Positions 15,383-24,005 of a stretch of DNA of 64,000 nt are shown here, piece by piece. The stretch is taken from the NCBI RefSeq assembly GCF_020554865.1, contig NZ_JAJCIC010000007.1:62001-126000 (forward strand), given 5' to 3'. Every line of letters starts with the position of its first letter. The first letter of the stretch is position 1. The position numbers and the translations under genes are program-made. The stretch comes from Lacrimispora sp. 210928-DFI.3.58 (GTDB lineage Bacteria > Bacillota > Clostridia > Lachnospirales > Lachnospiraceae). A model generated the notes under the pieces. It ran no database searches and was not told where the DNA came from. It saw nothing but the letters and a program-made list of their open reading frames with translations.

Positions 15383-17725
15383 ATGAGCATTTACGATACA
15401 TTAAATCCCATGCAGAAGGAGGCTGTCCTTCACACAGAGGGACCTCTCCTTATTCTGGCGGGAGCCGGATCCGGGAAGACCAGGGTTCTGACCCACAGGG
15501 CGGCCTACCTGATCGAGGAGAAGCAGGTGAATCCCTGGAACATCATGGCCATTACCTTTACCAACAAGGCCGCCGGAGAGATGCGGGAGCGGGTGGATAA
15601 GCTGGTGGGCTTTGGCGCGGAGAGTATCTGGGTCAGCACCTTCCATTCCTCCTGCGTCCGCATCCTGCGCCGCCACATTGAACATCTGGGATACACCACC
15701 AGCTTTTCCATCTACGACAGTGACGACCAGAAGACACTGATGAAGCAGGTGTTTAAGATCCTGGATGTGGATACGAAGCAGTTTAAGGAGCGGTCTGTGC
15801 TGGGGGTGATCTCCTCGGCAAAGGACAAGCTGATCATGCCGGAGGAATTTCTCATAAGTGCAGGAGGGGACTTCAGGCAGAGGAGGATCGGGGAGATCTA
15901 TAAGGAATACCAGAAGCAGCTAAAGAAGAACAATGCCCTGGATTTCGATGACCTGATCGTAAAGACCGTGGAGCTGCTTAAGAATAATCCGGAGGTGTTA
16001 AATTACTACCAGGAGCGCTTCCGCTATATCATGGTGGACGAGTACCAGGATACCAATTTAGCTCAGTTCAAACTCATAAGCCTTTTGGCCGGAAAATACA
16101 AAAACCTTTGCGTAGTAGGCGATGACGACCAGTCCATTTACCGGTTTAGGGGAGCGGATATTGAAAATATCTTGAGCTTTGAGGAGGCATTTCCGGGGGC
16201 AAGGGTCATCAAGCTGGAGCAGAATTACCGCTCCACCCAGAACATCTTAAATGCAGCCAACGGTGTTATCCGCCACAACAGGGGAAGGAAGGACAAGACC
16301 CTTTGGACAGCCAATGGCGAGGGGGATCTGGTCTCTTTTAAGCAGTTTGACACGGCTAAGGATGAGGCGGACTTTATTGCCAGGCAGATCAGAGACAGCG
16401 GGCTGGCCTATCATGACCAGGCAGTGCTCTACCGCACCAATGCCCAGTCACGTCTTCTGGAGGAAAGGTGTATTTTCTACAATGTGCCCTACCGCCTGGT
16501 GGGAGGTATCAACTTCTACCAGAGAAAGGAGATCAAGGATATTCTGGCCTATCTAAAGACCATTGCCAACGGCGTGGATGACCTGGCAGTGCTGCGCATC
16601 ATCAATGTGCCGAAGCGGGGGATCGGGGCGACTACCATGGGAAAGGTGACAGCCTTTGCATCCGAGCATGGAATGAGCCTCTATGACACCTTAAAGGAGG
16701 CAAAGCAGGTGCCGGGGATCGGCAAGGCAGCCGGAAAGATCGAGGCCTTTGTGATGCAGATGGAGTCCTTCCGCAGGGAGGCGCAGCCGGATGAGCTTTC
16801 CCTGCGCGACCTGATAGAGAATATCCTGGAGGACACAGGCTATCAGAAGGAGTTGGAAGAAGAAGGAGAGATCGAGGCCCAGACCCGCCTTGAAAATATC
16901 GAGGAGCTGATCAATAAGGCGGTGAGCTACGAGGAGGACAGTGAGAATCCTACTCTGGATGAATTTTTAGAGCAGGTAGCTCTGGTGGCGGATATTGACA
17001 GTATGGATGAGTCTGAGGACAGGGTGACGCTCATGACTTTACATAGCGCCAAGGGACTGGAATTTCCGAAGGTCTATCTGGCAGGCATGGAGGACGGCCT
17101 GTTCCCCAGTATGATGTCCATTAATTCCGATGACAGGACAGACTTAGAAGAGGAAAGGCGCCTCTGCTATGTGGGCATTACCAGGGCAAAGAAGGAGCTG
17201 GTGATGACCTCTGCCAGGCAGCGTATGGTGAATGGGGAGACGAGATACTGCAGGCCCAGCCGTTTTATGGATGAGATACCGCCGGAGCTTCTCCACGAGG
17301 ACCGACTGGAGCCTGCGCTTTTTGGCTTTGGCGGTCCGGGAAGCAGTGCGGGCAGGAGGCTTTCCGAGGAGGAGGCAGGCCTTCCGTGGAACCAGGCAGG
17401 AGGCGTTCAGGCAGCGGGCAGCCAGGGCAAAAGCCGGATGAATACCTTTGGGAAGGGATACAATGCCTATGCTTCAAAGACTGCTTCTCCCAGCGCAGGA
17501 AAGGGGAGCGGAGGAAGCAAACCGGCTTTTGGAAAGGCATTTACCGTACAAAAGGCGGCGTCTCTTGACTATGGTCCCGGAGACAGGGTAAAACACAAGC
17601 TGTTTGGCGAAGGCACGGTGAAGGAGGTCAAGGATGGTCCGAAGGATTTTGAGGTCACAGTGGAATTTGATACCGCAGGCCAGAAACGGATGTTTGCCTC
17701 CTTTGCAAAACTGGATAAAATTTGA
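15383..17725 (+). CDS. pcrA: ATP-dependent DNA helicase PcrA/UvrD
   Basis: A 780-residue superfamily-1 3'-5' helicase used in repair and in removing stalled replication or recombination intermediates. Motif I is AGAGSGKTRVLTHRA (26-40), motif II DEYQDTN (about 219-225), motif III QSIYRFRGAD (about 250), motif IV-V LHSAKGLEFPKVYLAGMEDG (about 554) and motif VI YVGITRAKKEL (about 595). The C-terminal tail after residue 640 is low-complexity and Gly/Ser-rich and ends in a Tudor-like segment (YGPGDRVKHKLFGEGTV), typical of Firmicute PcrA. No ligA follows, unlike in Bacillus. Confidence 0.93.
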   Translation: MSIYDTLNPMQKEAVLHTEGPLLILAGAGSGKTRVLTHRAAYLIEEKQVNPWNIMAITFTNKAAGEMRERVDKLVGFGAESIWVSTFHSSCVRILRRHIEHLGYTTSFSIYDSDDQKTLMKQVFKILDVDTKQFKERSVLGVISSAKDKLIMPEEFLISAGGDFRQRRIGEIYKEYQKQLKKNNALDFDDLIVKTVELLKNNPEVLNYYQERFRYIMVDEYQDTNLAQFKLISLLAGKYKNLCVVGDDDQSIYRFRGADIENILSFEEAFPGARVIKLEQNYRSTQNILNAANGVIRHNRGRKDKTLWTANGEGDLVSFKQFDTAKDEADFIARQIRDSGLAYHDQAVLYRTNAQSRLLEERCIFYNVPYRLVGGINFYQRKEIKDILAYLKTIANGVDDLAVLRIINVPKRGIGATTMGKVTAFASEHGMSLYDTLKEAKQVPGIGKAAGKIEAFVMQMESFRREAQPDELSLRDLIENILEDTGYQKELEEEGEIEAQTRLENIEELINKAVSYEEDSENPTLDEFLEQVALVADIDSMDESEDRVTLMTLHSAKGLEFPKVYLAGMEDGLFPSMMSINSDDRTDLEEERRLCYVGITRAKKELVMTSARQRMVNGETRYCRPSRFMDEIPPELLHEDRLEPALFGFGGPGSSAGRRLSEEEAGLPWNQAGGVQAAGSQGKSRMNTFGKGYNAYASKTASPSAGKGSGGSKPAFGKAFTVQKAASLDYGPGDRVKHKLFGEGTVKEVKDGPKDFEVTVEFDTAGQKRMFASFAKLDKI

Positions 17726-17768
17726 ATAAATTGGGATAGTAAATTAAAGGGTTCCATGATATAATAAT

Positions 17769-17978
17769 AAAAAATAGTTGAGCGCCGGAGCGCGAAACTA
17801 TTTGCTACGCAAACGGAGCGAAGCGTAGTTCGCGGTTCCCGCAAGTTTTTATGAAGCGAGGAACGAGCGTAATAAAAAATAGTTGAGCGCCAGAGCGCGA
17901 AACTATTTGCTACGCAAACGGAGCGAAGCGTAGTTCGCATTTACCGTTTGCTTTTATGGAGCGAGGAAAGGACGTGTG
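17769..17978. repeat. Two tandem copies of a 105-bp palindromic unit
   Basis: The unit starts AAATAGTTGAGCGCC and is repeated with a period of 105 bp (17776 against 17881). The first 65 bases of the two copies differ at one or two positions. Each contains nested arms, GCGCGAAACTA with TAGTTCGCG and CTACGC with GCGTAG, so each copy forms a hairpin. The second copy ends in GAGCGAGGAAAGGACG and supplies the ribosome binding site of the next gene. It probably also limits transcription from pcrA. Confidence 0.85.
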
Positions 17979-18314
17979 GTGACTATGAACAGATTTGACA
18001 GGGAACGATTTGACGCAATGGGGAAAGAGGCATTAAGCCGCGTAGAGGAGCTTATGAATGCTTCCAAGCTCAATGAGCTGATCCATAAAAGAGAGGAAGA
18101 CGAGAAAAAGAAAAACTGTATTCTCTGGGTTCTTGCGATCATTGGCGCAGTGGCAGCAGTAGCAGGTATTGCCTATGCAGTATACCGTTTCTTTACACCG
18201 GATTATCTAGAGGACTTTGAGGACGATTTTGACGATGACTTTGACGACGACTTCTTTGAAGATGAGGAGCCGGAGAAAAAGGAAGAAAAGCCAGCAGAGG
18301 AAAAGGCTGAATAA
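17976..18314 (+). CDS. Small single-pass membrane protein with acidic tail
   Basis: A 112-residue protein of unknown function: an N-terminal charged helix (about 1-45), one hydrophobic segment (CILWVLAIIGAVAAVAGIAY, about 48-67), then an extremely acidic tail with three DDFDDD-like units and a Lys/Glu-rich end (EPEKKEEKPAEEKAE). The start is GTG at 17976 or 17979 with AGGAAAGG just upstream; an in-frame ATG at 17985 is also possible. The acidic repeat is low complexity. I see no catalytic motif. It stands alone between pcrA and rlmD. Confidence 0.7.
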   Translation: MVTMNRFDRERFDAMGKEALSRVEELMNASKLNELIHKREEDEKKKNCILWVLAIIGAVAAVAGIAYAVYRFFTPDYLEDFEDDFDDDFDDDFFEDEEPEKKEEKPAEEKAE

Positions 18315-18430
18315 AGCGTTGTGAGCATGAGAGAGCTGTTGCAGAGATGCGGCAGCTCTTTTTGCGCGGACATTTTTCCGCATCCTGCGCTCCTGCCTAA
18401 GGCATAAGGCAAAATGCGGAAGCGAAAGGA
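18315..18430. other. Short non-coding stretch with weak palindromes
   Basis: Contains GAGAGCTGTTGC / GCGGCAGCTCTTTTT (18330-18363), which may be a terminator for the small membrane protein, and a TTTTCCGCAT / ATGCGGAA pair (18375-18421) that resembles the outer arms of the long inverted-repeat family, but the match is too short to call a copy. Confidence 0.45.
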
Positions 18431-18431
18431 T

Positions 18432-18459
18432 TGGACACCTATGGGATTTCTGCTATAAT
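18432..18459 (+). promoter_or_regulatory. Probable promoter of rlmD
   Basis: TGGACA (18432-18437), a 16-base spacer and TATAAT (18454-18459). The leader to the rlmD ATG at 18641 is about 175 bases and includes the GC-rich palindromic element at 18514-18612. Confidence 0.6.
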
Positions 18460-18513
18460 AAAATGAGCTGCGCCATGGTACTCGTCCATGGTATAATTAC
18501 AGTGAAAGTTCCG

Positions 18514-18612
18514 TTGCCGGACAGACGGCACGCATTCAGGTATGTCCAATGCGCCCGCCGGACTTTTACGGTGCGGTGGCGCGTCCGCCCGCCGGGCGCA
18601 TGCAGGTTTAGT
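18514..18612. repeat. GC-rich interspersed palindromic element, copy 2
   Basis: Starts with a GCCGGACAGACGGC hairpin, then ATTCAGGTATGTCCAATG, CGCCCGCCGGACTTTTACGG, GGCGCGTCCG and ends CGCATGCAGGTTTAG. It aligns along its length with the inverse of 61042-61143 and with 4030-4110. It lies in the rlmD leader. Confidence 0.75.
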
Positions 18613-18640
18613 AACAAGATAGAAGTAAGGAGAACAGACA

Positions 18641-20143
18641 ATGAAGAAAGGCGATATGTTCGAGGGCGTTGTCCTGCGTATTGATTTTCCAAATAAAGGG
18701 ATCGTTGAGGCAGAGGGAGAAAAGATCGTGGTAAAAAATGCTCTTCCTGGTCAGAAGATACAGGGAGTGCTGACAAAGAAGAGAAAGGGAAAATGTGAAG
18801 GCCGCCTGCTGGCGGTGCTGGAGCCTTCCGGCGCAGAGCAGCAGGAAGAGGCCTGTCCTCACAGCGGGATCTGCGGAGGCTGCCTTTATCAGGGTCTGCC
18901 CTATGCAGAACAGTTAAGAATTAAGGAAGGGCAGGTAAAGGCCCTTCTTGACACCGTGGTGGAGGATGGAACCTATGATTTTCAGGGCATCAAGGGCAGT
19001 CCCATAGATAAGGGATACCGCAACAAAATGGAATTTTCTTTTGGAGATGAGGTAAAGGATGGTCCCCTTGCCCTGGGAATGCATAAACGGGGAAGCTTTT
19101 ATGATATTGTCACTACGCCCCATTGCCAGATCGTCCATGAGGATTTCTGCCGCATTTTAGAGACGACGAAAGACTATTTTGAGAAGCTGGGGACGGCATT
19201 TTACAGAAAACTGCAGCACAAAGGATATCTGCGCCATCTGCTGGTGCGCCGCGGCGTGAAATCCGGTGAGATCCTGGTGGATCTGGTCACCAGCACCCAG
19301 AGGGAGTATCTTAACGGGGGAGCAGAGGGGAGCCCGGATCAAACCGCCTCTTCTCTTACGGAGAGGGAAAAGGAGATCCTGGAGAACTGGAAGGACCGCC
19401 TGCTGTCCCTCCCGCTTAAGGGCAGGATCGCCGGGATCCTTCACACGGAAAACGACTCCATGGCAGACGTGGTACAGAACGATGGCACCCATATCCTCTA
19501 TGGACAGGACTATTTCTACGAGGAGCTTCTGGGGCTTTGCTTCCGCATCAATCCCTTCTCCTTCTTCCAGACCAACTCTCTGGGAGCGGAGGTGCTGTAC
19601 GAGACAGCCAGAGGCTACGTAGGCGAGACAAAGGACAAGGTAGTCTTTGACCTCTACAGCGGCACCGGCACCATTGCCCAGATCCTGGCTCCTGTGGCAA
19701 AAAAGGTAGTGGGAGTAGAGATCGTAGAAGAAGCTGTGGAGGCCGCCCGTGTAAACGCAGGGTTAAACGGCCTTACAAACTGCGAATTTATTGCCGGGGA
19801 CGTGCTGAAGGTCATCGACAGCCTGACCGACAAGCCAGACCTGATCGTAGTGGACCCGCCCCGTGACGGTATTCATCCGAAGGCACTGGGAAAGATCATT
19901 GATTTTGGTGTGGACAGGATCGTCTATATTTCCTGTAAGCCTACCAGTCTGGCAAGGGATCTGGTAGTGTTGCAGGAAGGCGGATACGAGGTGAAAAAAG
20001 CCTGTTGCGTGGACATGTTCCCATCTACCGGGAATATTGAAACTGTGTGCCTCTTGAGCAACCGAAAACGCAAACCGGATTCTTATGTGAGATCGAGTTT
20101 GGATATGGAAGATTACTATAGGATTAAGGATCAGACGAAATAG
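18641..20143 (+). CDS. rlmD: 23S rRNA (uracil-C5)-methyltransferase RlmD/RumA type
   Basis: A 500-residue SAM-dependent methyltransferase. An N-terminal TRAM RNA-binding domain (about 1-58) precedes the Fe-S Cys set C72, C78 and C81 with a later HC near 165, then the Rossmann fold with DLYSGTGTIAQILA (about 344) and VVDPPRDG (about 405), and the catalytic Cys in YISCKPTSLARD (about 432). It would modify one uridine of 23S rRNA; which of the U747/U1939 equivalents cannot be told. The ATG has AAGGAGA 8 bases upstream. Confidence 0.88.
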   Translation: MKKGDMFEGVVLRIDFPNKGIVEAEGEKIVVKNALPGQKIQGVLTKKRKGKCEGRLLAVLEPSGAEQQEEACPHSGICGGCLYQGLPYAEQLRIKEGQVKALLDTVVEDGTYDFQGIKGSPIDKGYRNKMEFSFGDEVKDGPLALGMHKRGSFYDIVTTPHCQIVHEDFCRILETTKDYFEKLGTAFYRKLQHKGYLRHLLVRRGVKSGEILVDLVTSTQREYLNGGAEGSPDQTASSLTEREKEILENWKDRLLSLPLKGRIAGILHTENDSMADVVQNDGTHILYGQDYFYEELLGLCFRINPFSFFQTNSLGAEVLYETARGYVGETKDKVVFDLYSGTGTIAQILAPVAKKVVGVEIVEEAVEAARVNAGLNGLTNCEFIAGDVLKVIDSLTDKPDLIVVDPPRDGIHPKALGKIIDFGVDRIVYISCKPTSLARDLVVLQEGGYEVKKACCVDMFPSTGNIETVCLLSNRKRKPDSYVRSSLDMEDYYRIKDQTK

Positions 20144-20178
20144 TAGAAGAACTTCGGGAGTATGATTCCGAAAGAAAT

Positions 20179-20412
20179 ATGGATATATTGAAATTAGTCG
20201 GCAGGAAGGAATTTCCGCAAGTGATAAACGTAGAAACTGTGTTTACCTTACAGATAAGGGCAGGACAGAGGTTCCGGGTCTGGTTGAGACAACAAATAAG
20301 GATATTTATCAATTGTATAGAAACTTTTGATATGGATGTATGCGGGCAGATATGTGATGCTATGGAACTGATTTTAGATAAATTTTCAGAGATTTCAAAG
20401 GAGAGAAAATAG
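20179..20412 (+). CDS. Short hypothetical ORF, possibly a gene remnant
   Basis: 77 residues from the ATG at 20179, with no good ribosome binding site; the same frame is open back to 20128, overlapping the end of rlmD, and reads DEIVEELREYDSERN before the Met. I do not recognise the family. It could be the tail of a larger gene whose front was lost when the accessory segment formed beside rlmD. It ends one base before the GNAT gene, so if translated it would be coupled to it. Confidence 0.35.
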   Translation: MDILKLVGRKEFPQVINVETVFTLQIRAGQRFRVWLRQQIRIFINCIETFDMDVCGQICDAMELILDKFSEISKERK

Positions 20413-20413
20413 G

Positions 20414-20899
20414 ATGGATTCAAGTATTATAATAAGAACATATAAACCTGGGGAACCAAGTTTAGTGGTTCATTTTTATTACAAGCTTTTTGAGCAGCAG
20501 TTTGATTTTTTACCAAATGTTGAAAATTATTTTCTCCATGCCATGACAGAGCTTTTTGATCATCCGGACAGAAATGAATTATGGATTGCGGAGGAAAATG
20601 GGAAAATCGTAGGCTCTGTTTGTATAGTAGGTAAGGATGATGGAAGTGCCCAGTTAAGGCTGTTTGGCACAGACCCATCGCTGCAGGGCAAAGGGGTTGG
20701 AAAAATGCTTATGCAAAAAGCTATGGATTTTTGTAAAGAAAAAAACTATTCCCATGTTGTATTGTGGACTATAGATATATGTAAGGCAGCAAGACATCTA
20801 TATAGCAATTTTGGATTTCATCTTACTGATACAAAGCTAAATACAACGTGGGCGGATTATGAAATGACAGAGGAAAAATGGGAGTATGTTGAAAAGTAA
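20414..20899 (+). CDS. GNAT family N-acetyltransferase
   Basis: A 161-residue acetyltransferase. The acetyl-CoA loop of motif A is RLFGTDPSLQGKGVGKMLMQ (about 77-96), with LWIAEENGKIVGSVCIV before it and AARHLYSNFGFHL (motif B) after. It would acetylate an amine of a small molecule or protein; the substrate is unknown. It starts one base after the upstream short ORF, with GGAGAG in the end of that ORF as ribosome binding site. Base composition is clearly more AT-rich than in rlmD, as in the genes that follow. Confidence 0.82.
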   Translation: MDSSIIIRTYKPGEPSLVVHFYYKLFEQQFDFLPNVENYFLHAMTELFDHPDRNELWIAEENGKIVGSVCIVGKDDGSAQLRLFGTDPSLQGKGVGKMLMQKAMDFCKEKNYSHVVLWTIDICKAARHLYSNFGFHLTDTKLNTTWADYEMTEEKWEYVEK

Positions 20900-21312
20900 A
20901 TGTAAGCCATGATTTTTCTGTGAATAAAATTATCTGAACAGCGTCTCCTCGGGGGCGCTTTCTTTTTACCCGTTTCCAGCAATTTTCGGAGCTTATCAAG
21001 CTGTGGGGACTAAATGTGCAGACGGATGTGGAGGCTAAAAAGACTTCGCCCTACAGAGCGTGAAATGACCACGCCATTGCTTCTGCTCCGGTGTGTGCGG
21101 CTTGGGATTTCCATGGCGGATATGGAGCTGTTGTTATGGACCGCTTTTAACTTTGATTGATGGTATAGCCTTTTTTTGCTATGATTGATAGTAGAAAAAG
21201 GATTCTGGATAAACGGAAAATCAGAAAACAACATATTTGATGATTTATGATGTTCAGTTGATTTGTAAAGTTACCTATAATGAAAATATCAAATATAAGG
21301 AGGCCACAGGCT
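20900..21312. other. Non-coding or decayed stretch
   Basis: An AGCGTC / GGGCGCT hairpin followed by TTTCTTTTT (20939-20967) may end the GNAT transcript. The region 20978-21058 keeps a 27-codon open frame (start FQQFSELIKLWG) that stops at 21060 and looks like the tail of a lost protein. Nothing else is recognised. The ribosome binding site of the next gene (AAGGAGGCC, 21297-21305) closes the stretch. Confidence 0.35.
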
Positions 21313-21669
21313 ATGAACACAGATAAAATTTATGCGGAAGCCCTTGCAAATGAATATGCACCGAAGGACACTTCGAAGGTGCTGGCACTTAAGAAATTGG
21401 ATAGAAAAGCGAAACGGCCAGCAAATGTATTTGCCTATACATTTGGTATCATAACTTCACTTATTGCCGGTACTGGAATGTGTCTCTCTATGGACGTGAT
21501 TGGAGGAGGTACTGCAGGTTTCATGGTACTTGGTATTATGATTGGAATTCTGGGACTTGCAGGAATGGGAATCAATTATTTTATTTATAAGAAGCTTCTG
21601 GAAAAAGGAAAGCAACAATACGCCTTTGAAATTATTGAACTTGCAAAGCAGATCAGCGATAATGAATAA
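21313..21669 (+). CDS. Small membrane protein (often mis-named dihydropteridine reductase)
   Basis: 118 residues starting MNTDKIYAEALANEYAPKDT; the ATG at 21313 follows AAGGAGGCC, unlike the in-frame ATG at 21280. Two to three hydrophobic segments (FAYTFGIITSLIAGTGMCL, GFMVLGIMIGILGLAGMGIN) are followed by a charged C-terminal helix. From memory, close relatives in Firmicutes carry the label dihydropteridine reductase, but no nucleotide-binding motif is visible and the label is doubtful. It is followed 33 bases later by a TetR regulator, an arrangement that suggests that the regulator controls it. Confidence 0.68.
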   Translation: MNTDKIYAEALANEYAPKDTSKVLALKKLDRKAKRPANVFAYTFGIITSLIAGTGMCLSMDVIGGGTAGFMVLGIMIGILGLAGMGINYFIYKKLLEKGKQQYAFEIIELAKQISDNE

Positions 21670-21702
21670 GGAATGCTGATAAAAACGAAAGAGGGATAGG
21701 AA

Positions 21703-22341
21703 ATGAATAAGTCAGAAAGCAAATATTTTAATACTGCAATCCGGATGGACAAGGCGTTTCTCTCCCTCTTGGAGAAAAAGGATTTTGAATATATCACGAT
21801 AAAAGAAATCTGTGACCATGCAGAAGTAAACCGTTCCACTTTTTATCTTCACTATGAGACTACGCGGGATCTCCTTATGGAGACGCTGGAATATATCAAC
21901 TCCCGGTTTCTTGGATATTTTACGACAGACGCTGTGGCTACCATAGAGAAGATTAAAAGCGGAAATTTAGAAGAACTGATCTTTATAACCCCCAGATATC
22001 TTATCCCTTATCTGGAGTTTATAAGGGATCATAAAAGACTGTTTACAGCAGCCTTAACGAGGCCGGAAGAATTTCATGCCAATACTTCTTTTCAAAAAAT
22101 GTTCAAGCATTTATTTAATCCTATATTGGAACGTTTTTGTATTACGGAAACGGAAAAAAGTTACATTTTATCCTTTTACATGAACGGAATTATGGGGATT
22201 GCCGCAGAATGGCTTAGAAAGGATTGTGCAGAGTCAGTGGAAGCTATTACCAGCCTTATTATCAAATATACACTTCCGACAGGAAATGGGATTATGCCTG
22301 CCTGCCAAATTTATAAACCTGTGAATGAAGGAAACCTATGA
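21703..22341 (+). CDS. TetR/AcrR family transcriptional regulator
   Basis: A 212-residue regulator with an N-terminal TetR helix-turn-helix: AFLSLLEKKDFEYITIKEIC then DHAEVNRSTFYLHYETTRDL (about 20-60). The C-terminal half (ligand/dimer domain) has the TetR_C-like stretch seen in the Clostridia group (FITPRYLIPYLEFIRDHKRL). It probably represses the small membrane protein gene upstream and itself. Confidence 0.85.
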   Translation: MNKSESKYFNTAIRMDKAFLSLLEKKDFEYITIKEICDHAEVNRSTFYLHYETTRDLLMETLEYINSRFLGYFTTDAVATIEKIKSGNLEELIFITPRYLIPYLEFIRDHKRLFTAALTRPEEFHANTSFQKMFKHLFNPILERFCITETEKSYILSFYMNGIMGIAAEWLRKDCAESVEAITSLIIKYTLPTGNGIMPACQIYKPVNEGNL

Positions 22342-22469
22342 ATAAAGAGGCCGTTATTTGCGCTATTATAATATGCTAATATGGTCAGGAAAAATTCCAA
22401 AATAGACCAACAAAAAACAAACGAACTTGCATCTTTATAGTAAATAACAATTTTCCAGGAGGCCATAAA

Positions 22470-23219
22470 ATGGATGCAAAAAACATCAAAAAAATAATTA
22501 GCATGATAAGGGACAAAGCCCCCCAAGGTTTTGAAATGCTTTACAATGATTATTTCCGTTTTATGTTTGGTATTGCATATTCTGTTTTGAAGAATGAAAA
22601 CGATTGCTACGATGTCATTCAAAACGTTATGCTGCGGCTTTATGCACTTGACGAAGCACTTTTTCCCATGGACTACGAATTCAAGTGGCTGCAAACAGTT
22701 GTAAAAAATGAAGCTCTCATGTATTTAAGAAGAGAGAAAGTCTCATCACCGTTGGAAGATGCTTTTGAGTTACCTATCCAAGATAAAGCGATTGAAGATT
22801 TTGTGGATATGGAGTCCTTTTACTCTATGACGGCATCGCTGAACGAAAAGCAACGCACGGTAGTAACAATGAAAATTCTGGGGGATATGACACATAAGGA
22901 AATATCGAATGTCCTTTCCCTCCCTATTGGGACTGTTCAGTGGATTTACGCTACATCAATTAAAAAATTGCGCCATACACTAACGGCCCTGACCTGCCTT
23001 GTTCTCGGCTTTGGTGGAGGCTTTTGGTATCAGCTATCTCAATATTTTGGAGCGAACGCAGAACAACCGGGAGATGTTGGCATCAGCAGTATCCCGCCAG
23101 CAGAACCGACCCTCTCCCCATGGCTGATTGCGTTTTCTATATTCTTCCTCCTGACGGCTGCTGTCTGGGTACTCTTTTTCAAATTTTCTGACAGGATACC
23201 AACAGATCGAAAGCCGTAA
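22470..23219 (+). CDS. ECF-type sigma factor with C-terminal membrane segments
   Basis: 249 residues. Region 2 is FEMLYNDYFRFMFGIAYSVL with DVIQNVMLRLY (about 22-60); region 4 is LNEKQRTVVTMKILGDMTHK, EISNVLSLPIGTVQWIYATS (about 114-160). The fold ends near 168, but the protein continues with a hydrophobic segment (LTALTCLVLGFGGGFWYQL, about 170-188), a Pro-rich stretch and a second one (WLIAFSIFFLLTAAVWVLFF, about 212-231). Most ECF factors are soluble and held by a separate membrane anti-sigma; here the anchor is in the same chain. The ATG has CAGGAGG 7 bases before it. The lipoprotein gene downstream is a likely partner or target. Confidence 0.82.
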   Translation: MDAKNIKKIISMIRDKAPQGFEMLYNDYFRFMFGIAYSVLKNENDCYDVIQNVMLRLYALDEALFPMDYEFKWLQTVVKNEALMYLRREKVSSPLEDAFELPIQDKAIEDFVDMESFYSMTASLNEKQRTVVTMKILGDMTHKEISNVLSLPIGTVQWIYATSIKKLRHTLTALTCLVLGFGGGFWYQLSQYFGANAEQPGDVGISSIPPAEPTLSPWLIAFSIFFLLTAAVWVLFFKFSDRIPTDRKP

Positions 23220-23279
23220 TGCATCTAAATAAATAGATACCCAACGAAAACATAAAATGGGTACGACAGGAGGACTTAT

Positions 23280-24005
23280 ATGAGATTACAAAAACTTCTT
23301 TCACTTGGTATGGCCACTGTTTTATCACTTACTATGATGACAGGCTGTACATCTGCTGTGGCGGAAACCGGTTCCGGCTTGCAATTTGACTTCGCTCAAA
23401 ATGACAACGGTTTTACTCCGATTTTTGCAGACTACCCTTACGATGAAGGTGTGGAGGAATTCTATGAGTTCCAGCACAGTTATGGCCAGATTCCGATCCC
23501 CGGCGCCGGAAACGGAATTTTTATTTCCGGCAATAATCACAGCGCCGATCTCTTTATGGGATATGTAAAAAGGCTGGACGGCTTTGAACCGGCAAGGACT
23601 TACCACTTCACCATGTCTTTCAAACTGGCAACTGATGTTGAAGGCAATCTGGTAGGAGTAGGCGGAGCACCCGGAGAAAGCGTTGCCGTTAAATGCGGTA
23701 TTACACCTACGGAGCCTGCGGCTATGGTAGCAGAGAGCGAGGCTTTGAAGTATTACCGTATGAACATTGACACGGGCAACCAAGGCAACAGCGGAAAAGA
23801 TATGGTTGTTGTGGGCGATATGACCAAGACGGAAAATAATCGCCCTGGCGAGTATGAGTTCAAAGAGTTCCAGGCCGAGTTTGATGTAACTGCTAATATC
23901 CGGGGAGAGGTCTTTTTGATCATCGGTACAGACTCTGGTTTTGAGGCAACTACATCCTATTACCTTGACGATATTTCTGTCAGTTGGGAAGATGGTATGG
24001 TATAG
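23280..24005 (+). CDS. Lipoprotein with probable beta-sandwich (CBM-like) domain
   Basis: 241 residues with a lipoprotein signal (MRLQKLLSLGMATVLSLTMM, lipobox MTGC, C23). The mature part is rich in beta-strand-like segments and ends YYLDDISVSWEDG, the kind of closing strand found in galactose-binding/carbohydrate-binding jelly rolls. No catalytic residues are recognised. It follows the membrane-anchored sigma factor by 60 bases and has CAGGAGGAC upstream of the ATG. An extracellular sensing or binding role linked to that sigma factor is a reasonable inference. Confidence 0.7.
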   Translation: MRLQKLLSLGMATVLSLTMMTGCTSAVAETGSGLQFDFAQNDNGFTPIFADYPYDEGVEEFYEFQHSYGQIPIPGAGNGIFISGNNHSADLFMGYVKRLDGFEPARTYHFTMSFKLATDVEGNLVGVGGAPGESVAVKCGITPTEPAAMVAESEALKYYRMNIDTGNQGNSGKDMVVVGDMTKTENNRPGEYEFKEFQAEFDVTANIRGEVFLIIGTDSGFEATTSYYLDDISVSWEDGMV

